Origin: an uncultured Clostridia bacterium
GTDB lineage: Bacteria > Bacillota > Clostridia > Christensenellales > CAG-314
DNA length: 64,000 bases
Assembly: GCA_944364615.1 (NCBI GenBank)
Contig: CALVWF010000002.1
Coordinates: 124,001 to 188,000 of the forward strand
Direction of reading: 5' to 3'
The notes below the pieces were generated by a model. That model made no database searches. It had not been told where the DNA came from and saw only the letters and a list, made by a program, of their open reading frames with translations. How positions within the stretch are numbered: the first letter of the stretch is position 1; every line of letters starts with the position of its first letter. Positions 1-9,212 of the stretch are shown piece after piece. Both the position numbers and the translations under genes were made by a program.

Positions 1-2
1 GC

Positions 3-938
3 ACGACGATAGGCGTTGTGGGTGAATCCGGTTGCGGTAAAACCACTTTGGGCCGTACCATACTCAAACTGTACGATTCCGACGGCGGTAAGATATATTT
101 CGACGGAGATGACATCACCGACCTGAAACGCAGCGAGATGATCAAGTACCGTACCGACATTCAGTTGATTTTCCAGGATCCCTATTCCAGTCTGCCTCCG
201 CGTATGACTGTAGGAAACATCATTGCCGAAGCGGTAAGAGTGCACAACATCGTTCCCAAATCGGAAATTAAAAACTACGTTCACAAGATAATGAAACAGT
301 GCGGACTGCAACGCCATTATTACGACAGATATCCGCACGAATTCAGCGGCGGTCAGCGTCAGCGTATATGTATAGCAAGAGCGTTGGCGGTAAAACCCAA
401 ACTCGTCATATGCGACGAACCTGTATCCGCTCTTGACGTGTCCATTCAGGCGCAGATAATCAATCTGCTCAAAAAACTGCAAAAAACAGAAGGACTTACC
501 TATGTTTTTATTTCGCACGATTTGTCGGTGGTAAAATACATAACAGACAAAATAATGGTAATGTATCTCGGCAATGTAATGGAAACGGGCGAAACAGACG
601 AAATTTTCGACAATCCGTTACATCCCTACACAAAGGCATTGTTTTCGGCAGTGCCTGTACCCGATCCCGATGTTAAAATGGATCGTATTATTCTCGGCGG
701 AGACATCCCGTCACCTGCCAATCCTCCCGAAGGTTGTAAGTTCCACACCCGTTGCAATCAGTGCATGAACGTGTGCAAATTCAAACAACCGCAGTACATC
801 GAACATGTAAAAGGACATTTTGTCGCATGTCACCTGTACGACGAGGAAGTGATGTCGCATCTTGACAGATATGAGAAAGAGTACCGCGAATTGCTTGCTG
901 CCAAAGAGCAAGAAGAAAAGAATGAAAAAGAAAAATAA
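3..938 (+). CDS. oppF: Oligopeptide ABC transporter ATP-binding protein, OppF type (5' end cut by window)
   Basis: This is the ATPase half of a peptide importer; it hydrolyses ATP in the cytoplasm with an OppD partner. The reading frame is open from base 3, so the N-terminus lies outside the window. Visible motifs are Walker A (GESGCGKT), Q-loop ([11 protein letters not shown]), signature (FSGGQRQR), Walker B with its glutamate (VICDEP), the switch histidine (FISHD) and the C-terminal cysteine-containing oligopeptide domain ([11 protein letters not shown]). It is closely similar to the complete OppF at 53016-54044, including the unusual PYSSLPPR, but carries about 25 extra charged residues at the C-terminus. 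It overlaps the next gene by 17 bases, implying coupled translation. The rest of this transporter presumably lies upstream. Family certain; substrate inferred from family. Confidence 0.93.
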   Translation, partial: TTIGVVGESGCGKTTLGRTILKLYDSDGGKIYFDGDDITDLKRSEMIKYRTDIQLIFQDPYSSLPPRMTVGNIIAEAVRVHNIVPKSEIKNYVHKIMKQCGLQRHYYDRYPHEFSGGQRQRICIARALAVKPKLVICDEPVSALDVSIQAQIINLLKKLQKTEGLTYVFISHDLSVVKYITDKIMVMYLGNVMETGETDEIFDNPLHPYTKALFSAVPVPDPDVKMDRIILGGDIPSPANPPEGCKFHTRCNQCMNVCKFKQPQYIEHVKGHFVACHLYDEEVMSHLDRYEKEYRELLAAKEQEEKNEKEK

Positions 939-1179
939 TGCCGACAAAAAAGGCAAAAAGAAAAAAATAAATTACGTAGACGACGGTCACACGGTTTACA
1001 GTATGGACGGAGTAGACGGACCTTTCTGGAAAAGAGGCAAGAACGACGGCGTCGGTCTCACCCGGAAGGAACGTTGGGCGGTTATAAAGGCTGCCTTTAC
1101 GACATATCTGCCAGCGTTTTTGTGCGTGATATGCTGTTTTGCAATCGCGGTAATACTGATAGGTCTGTGGCTTGGTTAA
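922..1179 (+). CDS. Small one-helix membrane protein downstream of oppF (copy A)
   Basis: 85 residues: a very basic N-terminus, a motif DDGHTVYSMDGVDGPFW, then LTRKER and one C-terminal hydrophobic helix ending in LWLG. I do not recognise a named family. The start at 922 is chosen because it overlaps the oppF stop and gives a protein matching the one at 54041-54283, which also directly follows an oppF. The shared pattern is DDGxT(V/I)xxM..VDG..W, TRxER, IKA(A/G)F, LP.FL and a terminal LWLG. The site before the start is only a weak purine run (AGAAGAAAAG), so translation is probably coupled to oppF. The helix predicts a membrane location with a cytoplasmic or wall-facing N-terminal tail (orientation unknown). 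A role as accessory subunit of the peptide transporter is inference from context. Confidence 0.8.
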   Translation: MKKKNNADKKGKKKKINYVDDGHTVYSMDGVDGPFWKRGKNDGVGLTRKERWAVIKAAFTTYLPAFLCVICCFAIAVILIGLWLG

Positions 1180-1195
1180 AAGGAGTTTTGGTTAA

Positions 1196-4100
1196 ATGCG
1201 TAAGATAATTATTTGCTTGTTAATGGTAATAGTGATGTTCAGCCTTGTGGCTTGCGACGCACTCGGCGTTGTCGTCACACCTGATACAAGCGCGGAAAGC
1301 GGACAGTTGGGCGTGCTCAGAACAGATTCCAAACTGACGCAGGATCAGTTGATGTCACAAATCAAGGCCGAGTACCTCATCGAAAACAACGGTTACAGAG
1401 CGGATGACGATGTAGTCGTAATGGTTACTTTGAAGGACGAGGCACTTATAGACACCTACAACAGACGTTACAGCAATGAGATTTCATCCGTAGGCGAATA
1501 TGCCAAGACTGCCGAAGGCGTCGAACAGGTGCAGAAAATTGCCGAAAAGCAGGATAGATTGTTGTCTGCTTTAAAAGCGGACGGTCTTATAGAAGATGTG
1601 GAATATACTTATACCACAGTCATAAATGCCGTTGCAATTACCGTAAAATACGGCAATCTTGACAGACTCGACGACTACACGCTGGTGGACGACGTTATAC
1701 TGTCGGAAACATACAACCTTCCGCAGTCTACCGAATCCACGGAAAAGACGGTGGTGGAAAACGACGTTGACGTTTACCCCACAGGTATATTCGATTCGAG
1801 CAACGTTTCTTACAGCGGAATACACACAGCCGTTGCTATACTGGACTCCGGTTTCGATTGCAGTCACTCGGTTTTTGCCAATCAGCCCGAGGGCGAACTG
1901 CTCATTACAAGAAACAAGGTTTCCGACATGCTCAGCAATACTCAAGAGGTCAGCAACGCAGTAAAGGGAACGCCCGGACTTAAAGTTTCCGACGTTTATT
2001 ACAGCGACAAGATTCCCTTTGCCTACGACTACGCCGACAGCGACCCCGACGTTTTTCCTTACGATTCCGAACACGGAACGCACGTTGCGGGCATTATAGG
2101 CGGTAAAGACGACACCATTAAGGGCGTTGCCACAAACACGCAACTTGTGCTCATGAAGGTTTTCCCCGACCTCGATGATGGCGCTCCTTCCGAAGCAATA
2201 CTTGCGGCACTCGAAGACGCCGTGTTGTTGCAGGTGGACGCAATCAACATGTCTTTGGGTTCGTCCTGCGGTTTTGCAAGCGAAGTAGACGAATACAAGA
2301 TAAACGAAGTCTACGAAAAAATCGGTCAGAGCGGTATCAGTCTTATTACTGCGGCAAGTAACAGTTACAGTTCGGCTTTCGGCGGCGAACAGGGTAACAC
2401 AAACCTTGTTACCAACCCCGATTCAGGCACGGTAGGTTCTCCTTCCACATATGTCTCCGCACTGTCAGTTGCTTCCATCAGCGGTACCAAGAGCAAGTAT
2501 ATCGTCGCTTCAGAAGGTAACACGGCTTTCCATACCTTCTACTTCCTTGAATCCAACTCCATTTCCGGCGAAGAAAACGACTTTTTCGGCGAACTGGGGC
2601 TCAGTCAGGGGGAGACCCGTACATTTGAATACGTCACCGTTCCGGGCGTAGGACTTAGCGTCAATTACGCGGCAATAGACGTCAGGGACAAGATTGCTCT
2701 GGTAAAGCGCGGTGACAACACATTTGAAGAAAAAGCACAGATTGCCAAGAGCAAGGGCGCAATAGGCTGTATCATTTACAACAACGTCGAAGGCAGTATT
2801 TCGATGTCGATGGGTAAGAGCGATCACATTCCCACCATCTCAATTTCAAAGGATGACGGTACTGTTCTCGCATCCAAAAAGAGCGGAACGCTTACTATAA
2901 GTTACAGTCAGCAGGCCGGTCCTTTCATGTCAGACTTCTCCAGTTGGGGACCCATGCCTTCGTTGGAACTCAAACCGGAAATCACCGCTCACGGCGGAAA
3001 CATTCTCTCATCCGTACCCGGTGGCGGTTACGACACACAAAGCGGTACAAGTATGGCGTCTCCCAACCTTTGCGGTATAGTAGTGCTTATACGTCAGTAC
3101 CTCAAAGAAAAATTCCCTGAAAAGTCCATGCAGGAAATAACCGCATTGACCAATCAGTTGATGATGTCCACGGCAAATATAGTTTTGAACGAAGACGGCA
3201 ATCCCTATTCGCCTCGTAAACAGGGCGCAGGTCTTGCAAGTCTTATAAATGCGGTGACAAGTAAGGCGTATATCACCGTAGACGGCACGGACAGAGCAAA
3301 ACTGGAACTGTACGACGATCCCGAAAGAACGGGCGTTTACACGATGAAGTTCAACGTGGTAAACTTCTCTGATCAGGAAGTAAACTACGATTTGTCCGTA
3401 ATAGGAATGACGGAAAGCGTTTCTACTTCAAACGACAAGTATGTGGCTGAAAAGTCACAGTTGCTCAACGGTACTTGGACGGCAACGGTGGACGGCGTTG
3501 CACAGAACAGCGTCACCGTAAAGCCCAACAGTCAGGTGGCTGTGGAACTGGTGTACACTCTGACGGATGACGACATGCTGATGATTGACAGACTGTTCCC
3601 TTACGGAATGTACGTGGAAGGTTTTGTCAAACTGACGGCAGCGGATTCCGCCGACGTCAACCTCAATGTTCCTTTCCTCGCGTTTTACGGCGACTGGACG
3701 GAAGCGCCCATGTTCGACAAGACGTATTACGAAGTGGAGAGCGAAGCGCACAACGAAGCCATTGACGATGAAGACAAGATCAAGGCAGATTACTACGCTA
3801 CAACGCCTTACGGTTCGTATCTGTACAATTACATAATCCCTCTCGGAACGTATCTGTACGATATCGATCTGTCAAAATACGATGCAATACCGGCAACCGA
3901 AGATCACATTGCGATCTCCAACGTGTTCGGAACAATAGACGGCATTTCTTCGGTGTATGCGGGACTTTTGCGTAACGCCAAGGAAATGGTGTTTACCATC
4001 ACCGACAAGGTGACGGGGGAAGTCGTTTACGAACTGACCGACTACAACGCGGTAAAGGCTTACTCGCTGGGCGGTTCACCCATTCCTTACTTCAACTACC

Positions 4101-7100
4101 TTAAAATAAGTTCGTTGCAGGAAGGATTTATCAACAACCGTCAGTACGAATTCAAGATGCAGGGCAAACTTGACTACGGCGACGGCGGTACCGACACGAA
4201 TGTTAGAAACAGTTTCAGTTTCGACTTCTACATGGACAACGAGGCACCGGTACTGAAAGATGTTTCCTACGAGAAGGTCTACGACAAGACTTTGAAGAAA
4301 GACCGTTACTACATCACATTGACGGTTTACGACAATCACTACGCACAGTCCATTACGCCGTTACTGTTCAATTCCAGTTCGAGTTACACGGTGCTTTCCG
4401 CAAATCCCATACCGATATACGGCGAAAGAAATTCCGAAACGGCTGTACGGTTTGAAATTACCGATTACCTCGAAGATATTTACGCAGACAAACTCATTAC
4501 CAGCGCGTTGGCGTTCTCCATTGACGACTACGCTTTGAATTCGGCTATATACATCTGCCAACTTCCCGGAACAAAGGGTGACTTCAAATTTACTTCCGAC
4601 GGTTCGATGTCCGGAACAAGCATGTCTATACTCAATGTCACCGAAGGCGAGGTCGTAGACCTTACGGAATATCTTGCAACGGGCGACAGCACTGTGGACG
4701 CCGACAAGGATTACCTCAAATACCTCAACTGGGCATCTTCCAACACATCGGTAGTGGAAGTTAAAGAAGGTCTTATCAAGTGCCTCAAACCGGGTATAGC
4801 AACGGTTACGGTCACCGAACAGATGGACCTTAAAGCCGCCAACATAATCATAAACGTAAAAGCCAAGGCGCAAACGGTTGCCAGAATGAGCGTGTCTGAC
4901 GATGCAGACAGCACAACGGTAAAGAATCTGAGATTTTCCTACTTCGATACGCTGTTCGCTTACTCGAGAGCGGCGCAGACAAGTGAAATCGGTTCTACGG
5001 GAAGCAGAATATTCCTCAGCAGTCTGGCATCGGGCATCAGTTTCTATCCCGGAGAAAAGGTCAAACTGTATTACGATCTGGATCCGTGGTATGCCGAAGA
5101 CAATTACGACTTCAGTTACTCTTCGACAAACGAAACGGTTGCGGTTGTCAATCAGGAGGGCGAAGTAACCGCGTTGAAGGAAGGCAGCGCCACCATAACT
5201 CTGAAAATCACCAACAAGCACACAGGAGTGACCTCCAACATAATGGCAAGCGTAAGACTGACCGTCAAGAGCGAATTTGTCATAGAAGACCGTGTTCTTG
5301 TTGCGTACAAGGGACTGGGCGGCGAAGTTGTCATTCCCGACGACGAAGGTATACTTTACATAGGTTCGTATGCGTTCTGTCTGTACGAAACGGACTACGA
5401 AGTGGAACTTCCCGAAGACGACTATGACGCAAACAAGATACCTTCCGCAAATACTTCGGTAACGTCGGTAGTTATTCCGTACGGAGTGGAAGACATTCAG
5501 AAATATGCGTTCTACAACTGTTCCAATTTAAAGGAAGTGCAACTTCCCTCCACCGTTAAATACATCAGGGAATACGCCTTCTATAACGACAAGAAACTTA
5601 CTACAATAAACCTTGAAGATACCAAGACTGGAACGATCGGTGCCAAGGCGTTCTACAAGTGCGAAAGCCTTGAACAGATTGACCTTACAAAGGTGTTCGC
5701 CATAGGCGCAAACGCTTTCGAAGGTTGTATCAGTCTTACATCCGTCGATCTTACAGCGTTGAGAAACAGCGGAGCGGAAATTTTCAAGGATTGTTCAGTG
5801 CTTTCCGACGTAACGTTGGGTGAAAACACCAAGTTGTCCTCTGCAATGTTCGCACGCACTGCGGTTGTCAGCGTGGACATCTACGAAAAGGTAAACATAC
5901 CCGAATTTCTGTTCGCTCAGTGCAAAAACCTCGAAAGCGTGACATTGCACAACAGCATTGTTTCGGTGGGTAAAGGAGCATTCAGCGAGTGTACCGCGCT
6001 TACTCGGTTCAATCTGGACGAAGGTGTGGAAATAGGCACGCTGGGAGAACAGATGTTCTACGGCGATACTGCTCTTGACACCGTGACTTTGCCCGACAAT
6101 ACGCTGACGGTAGGTGCGTACGCTTTCCTTGACTGTACATCTTTGCAGACTGTTGTGTTCGGACCCGACACTTATATCGAAAAGATAGACGGTACCGTTT
6201 TCCAGAATACATCCGTAACAACCTTTGATGTGACGGACAGCAAGTACTATTCCGCAGACCAACAAAACGGACTGTTGCTCAACAAAGAGGGCGATACCGT
6301 AATATTCGTTGCAACGGGAAAGGATTATTCCTCCGCGGAATTGGTACTGGACTACGAAAATATCGCTCCCGCAGCATTCAGCGGTATCAATGTGGTTACG
6401 GTCACATTCACCAAAGCGGTAAACGTCGGCGACTACGCATTTGCAAACTGTAAGGATCTTGCAACGGTAAACTTTGCCGATGCCGAAGGTTCTGTTGTAG
6501 GTAAACATTCATTCAGATATGCTACAAGCCTTGTTGCGGTAAACAACCTTGACAAGGTAACCGCGGCAGGCGATTACGCTTTTGCCAATACCGGTCTTAA
6601 AGAAGTCACCACAGGCGACGACTCACAGTACGGAGAAGGAGCGTTTTTCAGTTCCAAGTTGCAACAGGCTACTCTCGGAGCAAACAGCAATTACGGACTG
6701 GGCGCATTCCAGGATTGCGTATATCTCGAAACGGTAAATATGCCCGCAGCGGGCGGTGTGCATTTTGGCAGAGGATGTTTCGCACGTGACGTAAGTCTCA
6801 AAACGATTGATCTGTCCAAGACGGACGACACAATCGAAGCGGAAACATTCTACGGCTGTACTTCTCTCGCAACGGCAAATCTTACCAATGTAAAACATAT
6901 AGGCGATTACGCCTTTGCCGATTGCAGTGCTTTACGTATTCTCACGATGCCTGTTGTCGAACGTATCGGAGAAGGCGCGTTCGGCAGATATTCCGAAAAC
7001 GGAGGAGCTCCTCAGTTCTCCGCAGTGCAACTTCCCGCAACTCTTACACAGATAGGAGACGGCGCATTCCTCGGTTGCAGCGGTCTTACGGAAATAACTC

Positions 7101-8650
7101 TTCCCGAAGGTCTTACCGCTGTACCCAACTATACGTTTGCTTACTGCAACAATCTTAAAACGGTTGTTTTGCCGGATTCGGTAACTACCGTAGGCGAATA
7201 CGCTTTTGCAGGTTGTTCGAGTCTTACTTCCGTCAACCTCGCAAACGTTGAAACTTACAAGGACTACGCTTTCACAAGCGCAAGCAGCCTTGCAAACGTC
7301 GACTTGTCAGGCGCGGTCAACATCGGATTCGGAGCGTTTGCTTCCACATCCGTTACCGGCAACATCAACGCTCCAAGTCTGGAAGTCGCAGGCGATTACG
7401 CTTTCCAGCAGGCAAACATTGTTTCTTTCGATGCGCCTGTTCTTAAAAGTATAGGTATCGCTTGTTTCCACGGAAACAGTAACATGAAGGAATTCGTGCT
7501 GTCCGACAAACTGGAATATCTTGGCGTACAGGCATTCCTCGATTGCAGTTCTCTTACCGACTTCTTCTATAACGGAGCGGACGGCAAGACAAACGACGGC
7601 AAACTGAACGATTTTATAACTCTTTACGACGGTATTTTGTACACTGTAATGCCGTCTGGAGATTTGCAACTGACATCAGTACCCGCAAATAAGAACATCA
7701 ACAAACTGACGGTGCAGGAAGGCACTGCAAGAGTTGATTTGTTTGCAGGTAACCAGAACAAAAACATCACTTCGATAGTTTTGCCTGACACAATGAAGTC
7801 GATAGGTAACTACGCTTTCTACGGTTACGACAACCTCGACAGCGTGGAATTCAGATCCTTTACCGCTCCTACACTGGAAAATTCCTACAATGACGACGCG
7901 TCTTTGTCGGAAGGAGATCCCGGTTACGATCTGTTGCACGGTTACTTCGAAATCATGGGTTGGGAACTCTGCTACTTCAACTTTGTCAACCTGTTGGGCA
8001 AGGAAGAACCTATCAATATGATACTTCCCGCCAACGAAGGTATAGAAGGTTACGATTCGCTTGTGTTCCGCGTTTACTTCGGCAATATCGAAGACGCCGT
8101 TCGCAGCAACTATGTCGCAAGAGACAAGAATCTGGTGCAGTTCTTCGAATATGCAAAGGAAATTGCTCAGATAAAGACTATCGCAATGACGGATGACACT
8201 CTTATAACCAACGCAGTGTCCGCTTACAACGCCATTACTCAGGATCCTACCGATTACGGTTACAGCAAAGAGCAGTATGACGAATATGTCACGATGGTGC
8301 TCGAAGCAAAAGAAACTCTGCGCAAGTTGAAGTTGTCAAATGCAAGTCTTGCCGCTCAGCAACTGCAGACGGAAATAGACGCACTTCCACAAGAGTTTGA
8401 CATCAAGGATCTTGCAATGTTGCAGGACATCGCTAACAGAATTTCCAAACTGACAGCGTCGGAAAGAATGTTGCTCGATCTTACAAATTACACCAAGTTG
8501 CAAAACGGTCTTACCGAATACAATCAAGCGGTACAGGAAGAAATAGGAGCAATCAAAACAGTCGTTGACAACACTTATCTGGCAGTAGCCGCAGGTGCTG
8601 CCGTTGTCGCCGTACTGGGAGCGCTTGCTATCAGACGCCGTTTTATGTAA
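1196..8650 (+). CDS. Giant lipid-anchored subtilisin-family protease with PA, Ig-like and BspA-like LRR regions
   Basis: 2484 residues; start fixed by AGGAG 12 bases upstream. A lipobox (SLVAC, Cys20) predicts N-terminal lipid anchoring. The S8 catalytic triad is visible: Asp217 (AILDSG), His293 (HGTHVAG) and Ser619 (SGTSMASP). A PA-type insert lies at about 470-560, inside the catalytic domain as in cell-envelope proteinases (lactocepin/C5a peptidase type). A beta-sandwich region follows (about 700-1130), two Big_2-like Ig domains (about 1140-1225 and 1280-1360, with SSTNETVAVVNQEGEVTAL), then BspA-like LRR_5 repeats (about 1385-2225, core AF..C.SL..V.LP), a helical stretch and a C-terminal membrane helix ending in RRRFM. 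No LPXTG is present. It follows the oppF/one-helix pair and heads a run of lipoproteins. I infer surface proteolysis feeding the adjacent peptide importer; the target protein is unknown. Confidence 0.9.
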   Translation: MRKIIICLLMVIVMFSLVACDALGVVVTPDTSAESGQLGVLRTDSKLTQDQLMSQIKAEYLIENNGYRADDDVVVMVTLKDEALIDTYNRRYSNEISSVGEYAKTAEGVEQVQKIAEKQDRLLSALKADGLIEDVEYTYTTVINAVAITVKYGNLDRLDDYTLVDDVILSETYNLPQSTESTEKTVVENDVDVYPTGIFDSSNVSYSGIHTAVAILDSGFDCSHSVFANQPEGELLITRNKVSDMLSNTQEVSNAVKGTPGLKVSDVYYSDKIPFAYDYADSDPDVFPYDSEHGTHVAGIIGGKDDTIKGVATNTQLVLMKVFPDLDDGAPSEAILAALEDAVLLQVDAINMSLGSSCGFASEVDEYKINEVYEKIGQSGISLITAASNSYSSAFGGEQGNTNLVTNPDSGTVGSPSTYVSALSVASISGTKSKYIVASEGNTAFHTFYFLESNSISGEENDFFGELGLSQGETRTFEYVTVPGVGLSVNYAAIDVRDKIALVKRGDNTFEEKAQIAKSKGAIGCIIYNNVEGSISMSMGKSDHIPTISISKDDGTVLASKKSGTLTISYSQQAGPFMSDFSSWGPMPSLELKPEITAHGGNILSSVPGGGYDTQSGTSMASPNLCGIVVLIRQYLKEKFPEKSMQEITALTNQLMMSTANIVLNEDGNPYSPRKQGAGLASLINAVTSKAYITVDGTDRAKLELYDDPERTGVYTMKFNVVNFSDQEVNYDLSVIGMTESVSTSNDKYVAEKSQLLNGTWTATVDGVAQNSVTVKPNSQVAVELVYTLTDDDMLMIDRLFPYGMYVEGFVKLTAADSADVNLNVPFLAFYGDWTEAPMFDKTYYEVESEAHNEAIDDEDKIKADYYATTPYGSYLYNYIIPLGTYLYDIDLSKYDAIPATEDHIAISNVFGTIDGISSVYAGLLRNAKEMVFTITDKVTGEVVYELTDYNAVKAYSLGGSPIPYFNYLKISSLQEGFINNRQYEFKMQGKLDYGDGGTDTNVRNSFSFDFYMDNEAPVLKDVSYEKVYDKTLKKDRYYITLTVYDNHYAQSITPLLFNSSSSYTVLSANPIPIYGERNSETAVRFEITDYLEDIYADKLITSALAFSIDDYALNSAIYICQLPGTKGDFKFTSDGSMSGTSMSILNVTEGEVVDLTEYLATGDSTVDADKDYLKYLNWASSNTSVVEVKEGLIKCLKPGIATVTVTEQMDLKAANIIINVKAKAQTVARMSVSDDADSTTVKNLRFSYFDTLFAYSRAAQTSEIGSTGSRIFLSSLASGISFYPGEKVKLYYDLDPWYAEDNYDFSYSSTNETVAVVNQEGEVTALKEGSATITLKITNKHTGVTSNIMASVRLTVKSEFVIEDRVLVAYKGLGGEVVIPDDEGILYIGSYAFCLYETDYEVELPEDDYDANKIPSANTSVTSVVIPYGVEDIQKYAFYNCSNLKEVQLPSTVKYIREYAFYNDKKLTTINLEDTKTGTIGAKAFYKCESLEQIDLTKVFAIGANAFEGCISLTSVDLTALRNSGAEIFKDCSVLSDVTLGENTKLSSAMFARTAVVSVDIYEKVNIPEFLFAQCKNLESVTLHNSIVSVGKGAFSECTALTRFNLDEGVEIGTLGEQMFYGDTALDTVTLPDNTLTVGAYAFLDCTSLQTVVFGPDTYIEKIDGTVFQNTSVTTFDVTDSKYYSADQQNGLLLNKEGDTVIFVATGKDYSSAELVLDYENIAPAAFSGINVVTVTFTKAVNVGDYAFANCKDLATVNFADAEGSVVGKHSFRYATSLVAVNNLDKVTAAGDYAFANTGLKEVTTGDDSQYGEGAFFSSKLQQATLGANSNYGLGAFQDCVYLETVNMPAAGGVHFGRGCFARDVSLKTIDLSKTDDTIEAETFYGCTSLATANLTNVKHIGDYAFADCSALRILTMPVVERIGEGAFGRYSENGGAPQFSAVQLPATLTQIGDGAFLGCSGLTEITLPEGLTAVPNYTFAYCNNLKTVVLPDSVTTVGEYAFAGCSSLTSVNLANVETYKDYAFTSASSLANVDLSGAVNIGFGAFASTSVTGNINAPSLEVAGDYAFQQANIVSFDAPVLKSIGIACFHGNSNMKEFVLSDKLEYLGVQAFLDCSSLTDFFYNGADGKTNDGKLNDFITLYDGILYTVMPSGDLQLTSVPANKNINKLTVQEGTARVDLFAGNQNKNITSIVLPDTMKSIGNYAFYGYDNLDSVEFRSFTAPTLENSYNDDASLSEGDPGYDLLHGYFEIMGWELCYFNFVNLLGKEEPINMILPANEGIEGYDSLVFRVYFGNIEDAVRSNYVARDKNLVQFFEYAKEIAQIKTIAMTDDTLITNAVSAYNAITQDPTDYGYSKEQYDEYVTMVLEAKETLRKLKLSNASLAAQQLQTEIDALPQEFDIKDLAMLQDIANRISKLTASERMLLDLTNYTKLQNGLTEYNQAVQEEIGAIKTVVDNTYLAVAAGAAVVAVLGALAIRRRFM

Positions 8651-8663
8651 CGGAGGAGTAGAA

Positions 8664-9200
8664 ATGAAAAGATTCAGATTAATTATTTCAGCGACGATTT
8701 TGTGCCTTGTAATGCTTACGGCTGTTGCTTGCAACTCTGCGGTTGCAAGCATAACCAAGGCGCAGAGTCTTGCGGCACAAAACGCCACAACGGTGCAGTG
8801 CATCGCGATTGTATCGGACGGAGATACGGTAGTGTACCGTTACAGCAAGGAAATAGTCGTCATGAGCGACTCAATGTCCGTAACCACAGCCGAAGCGACG
8901 CTCGATTCGTCTTTTGAACTCAAAGAAAACACCAAGTCGGAGGAAATGCCTTTAAACAGAAACGCTTTGAAATCGCTTAACCTTACGGAAAGCGTCGTTA
9001 CCGAAGTAGTTTCCGAACAATCTTCCGTTTCTCTTAAAGTACTTAAAGAAAACATCGGTACGGTGCTGGGCGTTGATATAGGCGCAACTTCCGACGCGGT
9101 TGTGACGGTACAACTGGACGGAGACAGATTAAACAGCATTTCAATGACTTTTACGACTGCTACCAAATCTGTTGAGATTCAATATGTTTACAGTTATTAA
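8664..9200 (+). CDS. Small predicted lipoprotein, function unknown
   Basis: 178 residues starting at the ATG behind GGAGGAG, 13 bases after the protease stop. The signal peptide ends in a lipobox (TAVAC, Cys23). The mature part is a threonine- and serine-rich, probably all-beta domain (alternating hydrophobic segments such as VQCIAIVSDGDTVVYRYS and VVTVQLDGDRLNSISMTF). I recognise no family. Its tight spacing puts it in the same transcript as the subtilase and the next lipoprotein. Confidence 0.8.
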   Translation: MKRFRLIISATILCLVMLTAVACNSAVASITKAQSLAAQNATTVQCIAIVSDGDTVVYRYSKEIVVMSDSMSVTTAEATLDSSFELKENTKSEEMPLNRNALKSLNLTESVVTEVVSEQSSVSLKVLKENIGTVLGVDIGATSDAVVTVQLDGDRLNSISMTFTTATKSVEIQYVYSY

Positions 9201-9212
9201 GGAGGTAGAACA

